Source: QZLE01 sp033852135
GTDB taxonomy: Bacteria; Pseudomonadota; Gammaproteobacteria; QZLD01
Direction of reading: 5' to 3'
Length of the DNA: 64,000 nt
Assembly (NCBI GenBank): GCA_033852135.1
Contig: JAWSVB010000014.1
Span: forward strand, 1-64,000
The translations under genes and the position numbers were made by a program. Position 1 is the first letter of the stretch. The number at the start of each line of letters is the position of its first letter. Below, in pieces: positions 44,301 to 51,942 of this stretch. The notes below the pieces were generated by a model. That model was not told where the DNA came from and ran no database searches. It saw nothing but the letters and a program-made list of their open reading frames with translations.

Positions 44301-45657
44301 ACAGCTTCATCATCGCATCTGTTTTTGCCCCTGGAACATCACCGATGGCAGCTAGCCCATTAGCCAAGTCATTCAGGTCAAATTTAATTAGCTGTTTTCT
44401 GTATAGAACCTCTAAATCACTTATACCTTTTGCGCCCTTAGCTGCTTTAACCTGTTCAAGTTCAGTAAGTAGCTTGTTGACGTCGAGCATAAGTTGGTTT
44501 TCTACAGTTTGGTATAAACCACGCTTCACACCTGTGATAACTTCATCTTCGCTAAGTCTCATCTTAGACAGAATTACTGAAGCATCATCTGGCTGTTTCG
44601 AAATTTTGCGAGCGGTAAGAAAGGCTCGTGCTTCGTCGTTATCCATATGGGTTAGTAAGGCAACTTCATCTACATCTACCCAGATGCGGTTTACGTATTT
44701 TGCTGTACCGCTAATTCCACCTTCTCCATGTTTAAAGAACATTGAAAAATCGCTGGCAACCTTGGCAAATTTAGCACGGCGGCTCGATGGCATAAGCGCA
44801 TCAACTTGATCCAACAGCATATCTGATAATGCGTCTTTCCCACCCGGTGTTAATATCCAGGACCCCTTTTCTAACGTAATACGACGTACTTTTTCTGGGT
44901 CGCCTAAATAGCTGGTAGCAAAAAAACGCTGACCAGCACCACCGCGATACATATCTTTAGCAGAAGAGGCTACCTGAGCATCAAGATTACGTTTGAGGGC
45001 ATCATGCATTTCACGTTGAAGGGTAGCGATTGCATCGCCAGAGCCACTTTTTTGAATATCGCGTGCTTTTGCGAGGGCTTTATTGAGGTCTTCATAGCCA
45101 AAGTTAGGTAAGTCAGATGCAACTACATCCATCGCTGAACTAGTTAGCCCTTTTGGGATATCTAGCTTTTGTTTAGCTGCAGCTTTTAATAGTGGATCAT
45201 CTGCATTTTGAGCAAGAAGGTCAGTAGTGGTTTGTAAAATAGCGCTTTCAATGCTGCTTCTAGCTTTACGGACATCTTTGCCAACATAAAGTAGGTCTAT
45301 ATCGCGCCCTGGTTTGCAAGAACCACTAGCCAGGAACATGTCAGCTGATTCACCCATAGATTCAGCTGCCGCACGGGTAGATTCTCCCACAACTCGAATC
45401 CGTAAGTTTTGCACCTGATCTTGTATGCTCTGAGGCAACTTCTTCATGTTTTCTTCATACCACTTAAGATCGCGAGTGATTAGAAGCAAAGATGCATCAG
45501 TATAATTTCCGCTGGGATTGGATATCATTTTCTTCATCAAAAAGTCACCTAGCTCATCGGAATGGGCTGAAATAGATGAAAGCATTAAGAAGATAGACAG
45601 TAGTGAAAAAATAAATCCACGTAATGAGTTTCTGGAAGAAAACATATCCCTTGTCAT
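38398..45657 (-). CDS. Giant secreted multidomain protein (2419 residues) with four C-terminal repeats
   Basis: A signal peptide at the N-terminus (FIFSLLSIFLMLSSISAHS) is followed by a ~1200-residue helical region I do not recognise. Within it, residues ~111-126 read SGSCKPGRDIDLLYVG, and a Gly/Ala-rich hydrophobic stretch lies at ~722-766. A coiled coil is at ~904-955. An acidic Glu/Lys linker (~1290-1305) precedes a PKD-type Ig domain (~1308-1390) and further Ig-like domains with Pro/Glu linkers. A TPR-like helical region follows (~1750-1870). Four ~100-residue beta-sandwich repeats close the protein (2016-2419), each with SWVGLIPEQ-x2-HGSTYRNDQHD and GKxSG. There is no C-terminal membrane anchor or sorting signal. 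Probably periplasmic or surface-associated; role unknown. AGGA 6 bp upstream supports the start. Confidence 0.8.
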   Translation of the reverse strand: MTRDMFSSRNSLRGFIFSLLSIFLMLSSISAHSDELGDFLMKKMISNPSGNYTDASLLLITRDLKWYEENMKKLPQSIQDQVQNLRIRVVGESTRAAAESMGESADMFLASGSCKPGRDIDLLYVGKDVRKARSSIESAILQTTTDLLAQNADDPLLKAAAKQKLDIPKGLTSSAMDVVASDLPNFGYEDLNKALAKARDIQKSGSGDAIATLQREMHDALKRNLDAQVASSAKDMYRGGAGQRFFATSYLGDPEKVRRITLEKGSWILTPGGKDALSDMLLDQVDALMPSSRRAKFAKVASDFSMFFKHGEGGISGTAKYVNRIWVDVDEVALLTHMDNDEARAFLTARKISKQPDDASVILSKMRLSEDEVITGVKRGLYQTVENQLMLDVNKLLTELEQVKAAKGAKGISDLEVLYRKQLIKFDLNDLANGLAAIGDVPGAKTDAMMKLLQKEFGGRAMGPNVLGYIERQLKLTSGDSANIISKRLLMTLLYNHEITPEEYYEVNRHIQNGTDLPPGSATAKLKRARQEVLYLSSVDMLELGSGSNSIDDVVDDWRRQRSNALIRTVPDDIRQTVKELKTLPANDLKVLGWIDAEIKLPMETRLRIKILPGQMADMAARLQNRLGKQAISLMQWQRQTRKYIFSLTPTEFGEVGDLGPMDGVFSVATGLFQTYTILNSGKPMTLEQENLALANAWVTSLPIVGDFAEGILAGIDAGFTGNKRKALEAGLFLSIGVMGVVPGGQIPAMVTGLVMAGMPIAEGVYDARQAQNLVQTWIASGSWEGGGDKPMVLNGLFDRAHVFHELTYKDLLTRKGDTPYESEKADGLFTVPTINASIRDYAEKNVFSQYPKIKELRKSLKLIFPNFNDKDWENEFDAKLKVETHGGKAALLFFKQYHQIRTQALNQTIAKLKEWAEEEFRVAKDYEGEINKAKEALRKLEAELKVRTLVSNADRSAQAYSKVIKNAMEQETLPLSRYRIYKNYLQEYNQIAVKYRKINKYLAEVPKGYKHTNWHLTGYPEFDRPRITKLASMMKNGRKHAVSQVETLIKDFGFKSKGGYDPDNSCHKKSLQILLSHRYKIVFIENLVDYFNTLAEAESAWSDAYDSAHSRYIEVRDKYSNLPKSLQDEAAQQAIGDAVITFVAAMPYALASGERDLYRSTASDFKIKMNKAMRDYKYAAFMTGEAGKALESCLMASMKIEISLSKLTPKKGETINAKAKLLAASPPAEKYFHWKADGKITLESRYGPEVKAIVDGPGSLSVEVMDDFRNSAKMLAQASMRVIPSDDDKEDEKEKDKAEEEKPEEPELAVLDVTLKGPTKIVEVGSTVTLSASVGGGKGPYQYKWSGVSGSSSTTSFTPSHVGDWSISLKATDADGISAEAITTVRVGPAKVKIKGVKGEVFYGSKAILNASGMGLQEPIRVPAKIDCSKGDNPFCVDTSSNATATYTPPPKLDIPDDTNQGHYVPDPDEEEYDEQPPIEEYKVVWQSEPALTFDPGESPDPSTEVTYDRMGEVKVWCELLKFIEGAYQTVAESEQITVNVVAPNFSISYEPANGKAYVGQQVTATIHAKPGIESKLIDYRWFDPSTSNRLELDGNGGRISFKVKDVNPLKLKALARVPVHGDELSEITSSYTGMTYGVNAWMVQPPNLPRTWDPKAKGLKTIKRGTRATAEQITLKAELQGGTTPDGVRWKWTVNPGTAISNDISQTPRVSRSTAGTITAKVTAKNKNGNKLGEAIVTVSVIELVSPPANYKKPENPKTGPQKKAAAKNKIEQARDEIARGDMVAAEKSVNEAKQHDPKSAAPVIKEVAKAAKKSGWRAVNLRDFSKARENLEVAGRLAPGNADTQEKLKKLKTFEKLWSRAKAKVPLFDQHVAEKKPFSAQKVLLEMQKIQSPIPGGGSSPLLQRISDDFNAAFREYRNYILDLEQQNTKLFKEKNWQGILDISLPALNRELSQNRRKNIQGSIDLARQMMAEEQQKQGKGKATDKKYAAPNLRSPVIPAPKNPPQTVSKEGTTLKLAQTLYAPGESISLNLSSSKIPANAWVGLIPSHVAHGSAYRNDQHDITFQKIKGKASGEFKFQVPKNNGSYDLRVSTRDGDKELISITFTVSVPNHTAALILPKKIFAPNEDIKLDFKASKLLPKNSWVGLIPEQVPHGSTYRNDQHDYTFQRVSGKESGQMVFRAPKKIGTYSFRMNETTNDKEVAAVSFEVAVPMEGNELILSKKVYAPYEKIKLDFKASPLLPKNSWIGLIPEQIAHGSTYRNDQHDHTFQRVSGKASGQMEFTAPRKIGTYGFRMNETTNDKEITAVAFEVAVPIQDNKLQLSKQTFTPGEKITVSFKASPLLPKNSWVGLIPEQIAHGSTYRNDQHDHTYQRISGKASGQMVFKAPTKPGKYSFRMNETTNDKEVTHVTFTVVKK
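38401..39612 (-). repeat. Four direct ~300-bp coding repeats in the giant gene
   Basis: Units at 39310-39612, 39004-39309, 38698-39003 and 38401-38697, N- to C-terminal. Units 2-4 are nearly identical over long stretches at protein level (LLPKNSW-V/I-GLIPEQ, HGSTYRNDQHD, RMNETTNDKE). Unit 1 is more diverged (AHGSAYRNDQHD, STRDGDKE). This suggests recent duplication from the C-terminal side, or homogenisation of the last three. Confidence 0.88.
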
Positions 45658-45848
45658 ATAAATTCCTATAGATATAAATTTTGATTAAGAATGACTATGG
45701 TTCACTAGAATGATTATATTATAAGACAATTATTAATTCATATGTGGTGTCTTAGCCCACGATTTTGAAGAAAATATTCATCTATTTTGTAACTAATAAC
45801 CATCCATTGCATACAACTTAAATTTAATTAATCTGCTACAATCCCAGC

Positions 45849-47195
45849 ATGAAAATTCATCCGATAGAATCACCACTTATAAAAACATTCTTTTACTACG
45901 CTATACCTTCAATGCTTGGACTTATAGCTATGTCATCGGCAAGTATTGTTGATGGTATTTTTGTAGGAAACTGGATTGGTTCCGCTGCGCTTGCAGCTAT
46001 CAATTTAACCATTCCATATCAGTCATTGGTATTCAGCTTTTTATTGATGTTTTCGATTGGCGGCACAGTAAGGGCAGGGAAGTATCGTGGAGAAAATCGC
46101 TACGATGATGCTTCGTCTATTTTTATCAAGACATTATTGGTGGTTACTTTTTTTGCTCTGATTGCTTGTATACCAGCATGGATCTATACAGATATATTGG
46201 CAAAAGCTCTTGGTGCTGATGCACAGCTACTACCATTGGTTGTTGAATATTTAGATATCTTGCTGCTGTTTATGCCAATTCAGCTGGTTACTATTGTTAT
46301 CTATTTCTTTGTGCGCATGGATGAACAGCCAGTTCTTGCTTCTGTTGCTTTGATTTGTGGTTCAGTTGCCAATATTTTGCTTGATTGGGTATTTATAACC
46401 AACTTTAACTGGGGGCTTACTGGTGCAGCATGGGCCACAGTATTATCTCAGTTTATGCAACTTATTATTCTATTATCACACTTTGTTTCAGGTAAAGGTC
46501 GACTTCAATGGCTACTGTCATGGAGTGGTTGGATTGAGATACCAAAAGGTGCAATCAATGGCTTCTCCGAGTTTATCAACGAGATGTCAGGCAGCCTGAC
46601 TCATTTCATGATTAACTGGTTGTTAATGATTCGTATCGGGGTTATTGGCCTTGCCGCATTTACCGTTATCAATTATCTAATGTTTTTTGCCTTTATGATT
46701 TTTTATAGTATCGGCGATGCGATTCAAATATTAGTAAGCCAAAATTTTGGTGCCAAGCAGTTTATACGTATTCGCAAATTTGTGATGATTGCACTTTTTA
46801 CTTCTATATCTATAGCCATTGCGATAATGGTGTTATTAGCATCATCTCCAGAAACTTTGCTCGGGGTGTTTTTAAGCGAGGATATTTCATCAACACTAGC
46901 CTTGGCAAAACAATTTGCTCTGTTGATACTTCCGGTTTTTCTCTTTAGTGGAATAAACTTTGTTGCCTCAAGTTACTTTACTGCCATACATAAGCCATTA
47001 GAGTCTGGTGCTATAGCCTTAAGTCGCGGGCTCATATTTCCAGCTTCTTTTTTAGCTCTGTTTGGTTGGGTTTTTCCGCAGATTCCGCTATTGGCAGCAT
47101 TACCAATAGCGGAAATAATTACTTCAATTCTTAGTGGGATTCTGATGGTAAAGCATCTTAAAATTGATAAAGATTCGAGTGCTTTAGCCAGATAG
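45849..47195 (+). CDS. MATE-family efflux transporter
   Basis: 448 residues with twelve hydrophobic segments in two related halves. First half: FFYYAIPSMLGLIAMSSASI, VDGIFVGNWIGSAALAAINL. Second half: GFSEFINEMSGSLTHFMINW, IGDAIQILVSQNFGAKQF. MATE pumps export cationic drugs or metabolites with Na+ or H+ antiport. It is a single gene, divergent from the giant gene across ~190 bp. Confidence 0.93.
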   Translation: MKIHPIESPLIKTFFYYAIPSMLGLIAMSSASIVDGIFVGNWIGSAALAAINLTIPYQSLVFSFLLMFSIGGTVRAGKYRGENRYDDASSIFIKTLLVVTFFALIACIPAWIYTDILAKALGADAQLLPLVVEYLDILLLFMPIQLVTIVIYFFVRMDEQPVLASVALICGSVANILLDWVFITNFNWGLTGAAWATVLSQFMQLIILLSHFVSGKGRLQWLLSWSGWIEIPKGAINGFSEFINEMSGSLTHFMINWLLMIRIGVIGLAAFTVINYLMFFAFMIFYSIGDAIQILVSQNFGAKQFIRIRKFVMIALFTSISIAIAIMVLLASSPETLLGVFLSEDISSTLALAKQFALLILPVFLFSGINFVASSYFTAIHKPLESGAIALSRGLIFPASFLALFGWVFPQIPLLAALPIAEIITSILSGILMVKHLKIDKDSSALAR

Positions 47196-47248
47196 GGCGC
47201 AAGTAAAATAGAAAATATTTAGTTAGATCTAAATTTCTCTATGACTTC

Positions 47249-47698
47249 TTATTTGTGACATTCATTTTCAGATGATGTAAAGGCTAACTCTTTATAAAAT
47301 AACCATTGGTATGAAGCTTTTTCACAGTATTGATACTGTTTAAGTTCCAGCTGCTTCACATAATATTTTCCAACATGTTTAGGTAGGAATATCATCAACA
47401 CAATACCAGCCATTAAAATGAAAATTACCCCTTTAGTATGCTTTTCAGGTAGTGATCTATTTTTTACAGTTATGTATATCAACATGTATAACAAACATGC
47501 TGCCAATACCACTATCCCAATTAGATAAAATGCACCTAAGTTGATAATAATCTGTGTAGATTCACTTTTGATACTTATTAATAATTCATACCAGCGAGAA
47601 GCTATCCATATAGATGTATAGATAAGGGCAGCCGAAAAAATAAGAATTACACATATCTTAGCTAGTAGAAATATACGTGGGGTATTTGATGAGTTCAT
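47249..47698 (-). CDS. Small membrane protein, unknown function
   Basis: 149 residues with three hydrophobic segments (~12-32, ~48-72, ~85-105) and a C-terminal ~45-residue basic tail containing two Cys (YQYCEKASYQW, SSENECHK), likely extracytoplasmic. No family recognised. A monocistronic gene between the MATE and chemoreceptor genes. Confidence 0.7.
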   Translation of the reverse strand: MNSSNTPRIFLLAKICVILIFSAALIYTSIWIASRWYELLISIKSESTQIIINLGAFYLIGIVVLAACLLYMLIYITVKNRSLPEKHTKGVIFILMAGIVLMIFLPKHVGKYYVKQLELKQYQYCEKASYQWLFYKELAFTSSENECHK

Positions 47699-48006
47699 GG
47701 TTTATTTTGTCTAAATGTTAGTGGTAAATGAATTATACCTCTATGTTGGTTGCTAGTAATTAGCTAATAAATTTAATGGTGCAACTAGTTCTAATTTGTT
47801 GTTAATTAGTGGCTTAATATTATAGTTAGGAAAAATTAAAATAATTATTAAGTGATAACTACAATTTATTGACTAATAGTAAGTAATTAGTGTGCGGTAT
47901 ATCTCAAAATCTGAATATTGAGCACAGCATGGATTAGAATTTAAAACTATAATGTTATATTAAGACAAACAAATAATTGTCACTATTTATGCTTGGAGGT
48001 TATCAA
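47699..48006. other. AT-rich intergenic region
   Basis: 308 bp between divergent genes with no ORF, no strong palindrome and no repeat that I can see. It should hold the promoters of both neighbours; GGAGGT at 47995-48000 is the ribosome-binding site of the chemoreceptor gene. Confidence 0.4.
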
Positions 48007-49497
48007 TTGAAGAATGCCTCAGAAAACAAGAAAACTATCTTGCAGCGCCTTTTTGGTAGTAATAAAGATAAAGCCATTGAACCTGGTGTTAAGCCAGATG
48101 TAGACCTATTGCAAAATGCTGTGCAGAAAACTGCCAATAGTGTTGGAAAGTTAGCTGTGGAGATCGTTGATATATCAGGGCGAGTCGATGTTCTTAGTGC
48201 AGAAGTTAGTGAAGAAGCCAAAACCTTTAAAAGGCTGCAAGATATATCTGCAGCATTAATTCAAAGTAATAACATAGTCGATAATTCGGTACAACGGACA
48301 AAAGATGCCGTATCTAAGGCTACGCATAATGTTGATGAATCACGCTCTAATATCAATAACTCCATAGAAGATATAAAACATCTCACTGAATCAGTAACCG
48401 ATAACCAGGGGGCGTTAGAACAGATTAATGGAAGCCTTAAGGATGTTTTAAAAATAGCCCAATCAATTACAGCAATTTCCAAACAAACTAATTTATTAGC
48501 GTTAAATGCGACTATTGAGGCGGCGAGGGCTGGTGAATCTGGCAAAGGGTTTGCCGTTGTCGCTGATGAAGTTAAAGAATTATCCCGCAAAACAGGTTTA
48601 GCTACCGCAAATATTAGCTCTACCCTGAAAACTCTGGCAGGTCAGATTATCTCTTTAGTAGAAAAAAGCCATGAAGATACTGAAAAAGCAGATGCAGTGC
48701 GTAAGGGGGCAGAAAATATTAATGATGTAATTCACCAACTAGAACAGAATATTTCAGAGATCGATTCTGAATCAAGCGAAATTGTTGATGCAGTTGGTGA
48801 TATCGATATCCATTGTAAAAACACAGCGGAAGGTTTGGATGATATCTCATCCCAAGTTGATAAATCGAATGAAAATTTAGCCAGAGCTAAAGATAAAATA
48901 AGTTTTCTTCGTAGCTGGACTGAAGAGCTTGTCAGATATACGGTTGTGCCCGGCATAGAAACAGTCGATACCCCAATTATATCCCTCATAAAAGAAAAGG
49001 CTATGCAGGTTGGTTCTTTGTTTGAAGATGGGATTAAAAAAGGCTTGGTTACAGAGTCAGATATGTTTGACCATAATTATGAACCTATAATTGGAACAGA
49101 TCCTATTCAGTATCTAACAAGGTTTACAGAATACTGCGGTAAGGTATTACCCGATATTCAGGAAGATGTTGTTGATAATGAAGAGAGAATCATGTCATGC
49201 ACAGCAGTGGATGTTAACGGTTATATGCCAAGGCATCTGAATAGGTGTTCAAACCCGCAGAAACCAGGGGATGTAACATATAATATGCAAAGCTCTAGGT
49301 GGAAGCAGATTTATAAAGATCCTGTCGGAATAGCTGCCGCAAGAAACAATAATGACTTTTTGCTACAAACTTACAGGATAGCTTTAAGTGAAACTGAATA
49401 TGCAAATATTAAAGATGTATCTGCACCAATATATATTAATGGAAAACACTGGGGTGCATTGCGTATCACTTATGATATGCATGTAACTGAAGATTAA
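48007..49497 (+). CDS. Soluble methyl-accepting chemotaxis protein with C-terminal sensor-like domain
   Basis: The start is taken as TTG 48007, which has GGAGGT 6 bp upstream, rather than an in-frame start 30 bp earlier that overlaps the ribosome-binding site. No membrane segments. Residues ~40-320 are a receptor signalling domain with tip AISKQTNLLALNATIEAARA and GESGKGFAVVADEVKELSRK. The last ~160 residues form a separate domain (MFDHNYEPIIGTDPIQ, DVNGYMPRHLNRCS, LLQTYRIALSETEYANIKDV, HWGALRITYD) seen at the C-terminus of many marine chemoreceptors and resembling a PAS/Cache fold. It is probably a cytoplasmic ligand or redox sensor. It ends at a strong terminator. Confidence 0.9.
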   Translation: MKNASENKKTILQRLFGSNKDKAIEPGVKPDVDLLQNAVQKTANSVGKLAVEIVDISGRVDVLSAEVSEEAKTFKRLQDISAALIQSNNIVDNSVQRTKDAVSKATHNVDESRSNINNSIEDIKHLTESVTDNQGALEQINGSLKDVLKIAQSITAISKQTNLLALNATIEAARAGESGKGFAVVADEVKELSRKTGLATANISSTLKTLAGQIISLVEKSHEDTEKADAVRKGAENINDVIHQLEQNISEIDSESSEIVDAVGDIDIHCKNTAEGLDDISSQVDKSNENLARAKDKISFLRSWTEELVRYTVVPGIETVDTPIISLIKEKAMQVGSLFEDGIKKGLVTESDMFDHNYEPIIGTDPIQYLTRFTEYCGKVLPDIQEDVVDNEERIMSCTAVDVNGYMPRHLNRCSNPQKPGDVTYNMQSSRWKQIYKDPVGIAAARNNNDFLLQTYRIALSETEYANIKDVSAPIYINGKHWGALRITYDMHVTED

Positions 49498-49515
49498 AAA
49501 TCATACTTAATAAAG

Positions 49516-49544
49516 AGAAGGCCTTTAATTTTTAAAGGCCTTCT
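49516..49544. terminator. Bidirectional terminator between convergent genes
   Basis: A perfect 13-bp stem (AGAAGGCCTTTAA / TTAAAGGCCTTCT) with a 3-nt loop, 19 bp after the chemoreceptor stop and 33 bp from the stop of the convergent PEP-CTERM-like gene. Confidence 0.85.
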
Positions 49545-49576
49545 TCCATTGTGCGCTATTAAATAGATAGCGCAGC

Positions 49577-50281
49577 TTATGCTTTAACCCTAGCTAGCAT
49601 TTTAGACCTGGTTAAAGCGATGGATATAAACCCTAAAAGGATAAGTGTTAATCCAATAGGTTCGTTGATGGCTAATGTCTCAGCATCATGTGAAAAAGGC
49701 GCAAAAGTAAATTTATCTCTTGGACCATAATAGCCGAAACCATCAAAGTGGATAGATGTATATTCACTTGCTAATTCAACTTGGTATACGTTTATCTGAG
49801 CAGAATTTGCTACCCCAGCAAAAATATCAGGAAACCCTCCTGTTGGAGATGCATCACCAAGTGGTGAATCGGAAAGGATCATATCGCCAAGTAGAAAATC
49901 CTGCCATGCGTTGCCGTCAGTAAAAACACCATGAGGAGCAAGTGAATGGTGTGCACCGATACCACTAACATCTGCAATCGGATCTGCAGCAATTGATGGG
50001 TCAGCAACTAAAGAAGTTGAACTTCCAGTGATAGTCATATCAGAGAGGCTGCCTTCAATTGCAGTAGCTACAAGAGTTACATCATAAAGGGCACCTTTTG
50101 ATCCTGGACCATTTGTATTAGCAATAACCCAAATGTCAAAAGATGTGGAGTTGGTTACCCAGGTTTCGGAGACAGAGTCGTAGGTCGCACCTTCAATATA
50201 CATCTGCAATAGAGGGATAGCACTGGCAGATGAGGCGAAAACCAATAAGATAGCAGCTATCGAAAATTTTAATGAGTTCAT
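49577..50281 (-). CDS. Exported protein with PEP-CTERM-like tail (NEP variant)
   Basis: 234 residues. A signal peptide (cleavage after SSASA) is followed by a beta-rich domain that opens with LQMYIEGATYDSVSETWVTN and contains FDIWVIANTNGPGSKG and PHGVFTDGNAW, as in PEP-CTERM 'choice-of-anchor' proteins. The C-terminus INEPIGLTLILLGFISIALT followed by RSKMLARVKA has the motif-helix-basic layout, with Asn-Glu-Pro instead of Pro-Glu-Pro. It is probably surface-sorted by an exosortase encoded elsewhere. Confidence 0.85.
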   Translation of the reverse strand: MNSLKFSIAAILLVFASSASAIPLLQMYIEGATYDSVSETWVTNSTSFDIWVIANTNGPGSKGALYDVTLVATAIEGSLSDMTITGSSTSLVADPSIAADPIADVSGIGAHHSLAPHGVFTDGNAWQDFLLGDMILSDSPLGDASPTGGFPDIFAGVANSAQINVYQVELASEYTSIHFDGFGYYGPRDKFTFAPFSHDAETLAINEPIGLTLILLGFISIALTRSKMLARVKA

Positions 50282-50514
50282 GATTGCACTCCAATCTTTT
50301 AGCTTATTAAAAAAGCTGCAATTTTTGTACCTTGATGCTAATAGATTGAATTATCTACATTAATTTTTTTGTAAAATTTTAAAGTGTAAAAATATATGAC
50401 ACAATAAACAAATTGTTAGTGCTAGATTAGCTTGCTAAAGCTTGCCGCGACAGGCAACCAATCACTTAAAACACAAACAATTATTAACTGCAAAACATTT
50501 TCTATTTAAAGTAG

Positions 50515-51483
50515 TTAGCTATTGTTATGGCAGCAAAGTTGGTCTGTACATAAATGGGTTTCTATAGTTATGTGTTTGATTTTTTTGAGATGAGCTAATC
50601 TGTCAGAATATTCCAGCGCTGTTCTATGCTGTTTAGATACAACAATTATCGTGGCTGCAAACGAATTTGAGTTTAAAGGCCAAATATGTAAGTCAGCAAC
50701 AACGCTATCCTCGTCGGATTCTATAGCGGTTACAATAGAGCTATGCAGCTCCTCATCTTTATTGCCATCCAATAAAATTATTGAGCTACTGCGTAGAAGA
50801 CCCCAAGCCCATTTCGCAATAAGTACACCACCAACAATACCCATAACTGGGTCAAGGAATGACCAGCCTAAATACTTACCAGATATAAGTGCAATAATTG
50901 CCAGTACCGATGTCAGTGCATCTGCTACAACATGGAGATATGCGGCTCTAAGGTTGTGGTCATGTTTATGTTCATGATGTTTTTCATGGTCGTGCCCATG
51001 CCCATGGTGGTGTCCATGATGATCCCCATCTTTACCATGTAGCATCCATATGCTTAGTACATTTACAGTTAATCCAACAATAGAAACTATAATTGCCTCA
51101 TTAAAAGCAATATTTATCGGGTTAATAAATCTGGAAAAAGATTCAATCATCATATAAATAGCTGTGCATCCAAGAAACAATGCACTGGTATATGCTGATA
51201 AAATCCCAAATTTTCCGGTTCCAAAACTAAACTTATCTGAATTGGAAAACTTTCTGGCCATTACATATGCAAAATAAGTAATGCCAAGTGCAAACGCATG
51301 TGTTGCCATATGCCAGCCATCAGCAAGCAAAGCCATCGACCCAGTGAGTGCACCTGCGATAATCTCAACTATCATGGTAATACTGGTTAGAGCGATAACA
51401 TTTAATGTCTTTTTTTCATTCTCAGCATTAGTTTCATTAAAATCATGTTGATGGGTTAATTGTTTTAGCAGATTATCATGCAT
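50515..51483 (-). CDS. dmeF: Cation diffusion facilitator, DmeF-like
   Basis: 322 residues with six membrane segments and the CDF metal site: the LLADGWHMATHAFALGITYF helix and the later HVVADALTSVLAIIAL helix, each with the His/Asp pattern. A very His-rich cytoplasmic loop (GDHHGHHHGHGHDHEKHHEH, ~155-175) and a C-terminal metallochaperone-like domain follow. DmeF proteins export Co2+ and Ni2+, sometimes Zn2+ or Cd2+, by proton antiport. It lies 78 bp downstream of a CsoR/RcnR-family repressor gene on the same strand, with which it should be co-transcribed. Confidence 0.9.
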   Translation of the reverse strand: MHDNLLKQLTHQHDFNETNAENEKKTLNVIALTSITMIVEIIAGALTGSMALLADGWHMATHAFALGITYFAYVMARKFSNSDKFSFGTGKFGILSAYTSALFLGCTAIYMMIESFSRFINPINIAFNEAIIVSIVGLTVNVLSIWMLHGKDGDHHGHHHGHGHDHEKHHEHKHDHNLRAAYLHVVADALTSVLAIIALISGKYLGWSFLDPVMGIVGGVLIAKWAWGLLRSSSIILLDGNKDEELHSSIVTAIESDEDSVVADLHIWPLNSNSFAATIIVVSKQHRTALEYSDRLAHLKKIKHITIETHLCTDQLCCHNNS

Positions 51484-51561
51484 GGAAATATACTCCCGGA
51501 TTCTGAATTGACGATAAAAAGCAATTATTGTTTTTTATCGTCCTGTTATATAAAGCGTAAA

Positions 51562-51840
51562 TTATCTAATCTTTCCTAAATGATCGATTAATTCATCAAT
51601 AAGCTGGTCTTTAACTCCATCTTCAGCAGTGGCCTTATGGATGCATCCGCGTAAATGATCCCCAACAATTTGAGTCCAAACTCCGCGAACTGCACCGGAT
51701 GTAGAAACTACCTGCCGCAGAACATCGATACAGTCACGGTCATCTTCTATCATTCCTCGCAGCCCTCTGATTTGTCCTTCAATACGGTTAAGGCGCTTAA
51801 TTAATCGTTCTTTATCTTGGTCAGTTCCGCAAAGAGCCAT
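51562..51840 (-). CDS. CsoR/RcnR/FrmR-family metal-sensing repressor
   Basis: The start is taken at 51840 (GGAG 7 bp upstream), giving the normal ~92-residue family length; an upstream in-frame ATG at 51942 would add 34 residues that cover the operator. All-helical repressor: RLIKRLNRIEGQIRGLRGMI, RDCIDVLRQV, SGAVRGVWTQIVGDHLRGCI. Candidate ligands are Cys37, His62 and Cys66, with Cys4 and His68 nearby. Cys-His-Cys is the CsoR (copper) arrangement rather than the His-rich RcnR set, yet the partner is a DmeF-type exporter, so the metal sensed is uncertain. It probably represses itself and dmeF through the inverted repeat at 51858-51878. Confidence 0.88.
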   Translation of the reverse strand: MALCGTDQDKERLIKRLNRIEGQIRGLRGMIEDDRDCIDVLRQVVSTSGAVRGVWTQIVGDHLRGCIHKATAEDGVKDQLIDELIDHLGKIR

Positions 51841-51857
51841 ATTTTCTCCGATATAGT

Positions 51858-51878
51858 ATATAGGGGTATACCCTATAT
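51858..51878 (-). promoter_or_regulatory. Operator-like inverted repeat at the repressor promoter
   Basis: ATATAGGGGTATACCCTATAT: a GGGTATACCC palindrome flanked by A/T arms, ~20 bp upstream of the repressor start. G-tract/C-tract inverted repeats of this size are the known operator type of CsoR/RcnR regulators. It overlaps TATACTATAT-type promoter sequence on the minus strand. Confidence 0.6.
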
Positions 51879-51942
51879 TATCCTGTCGATGAATGTCAAT
51901 TTTTATTCTTATGCCTTTCATGTTAATGAAACAACACTGCAT

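Noticed and set aside
43274..44809. Long reading frames on the + strand opposite the giant gene (e.g. 44159-44809, 40058-40762)
   Set aside because: They are antisense shadows: no ribosome-binding sites, no recognisable domains, and Ser/Pro-rich composition mirroring the minus-strand codons.
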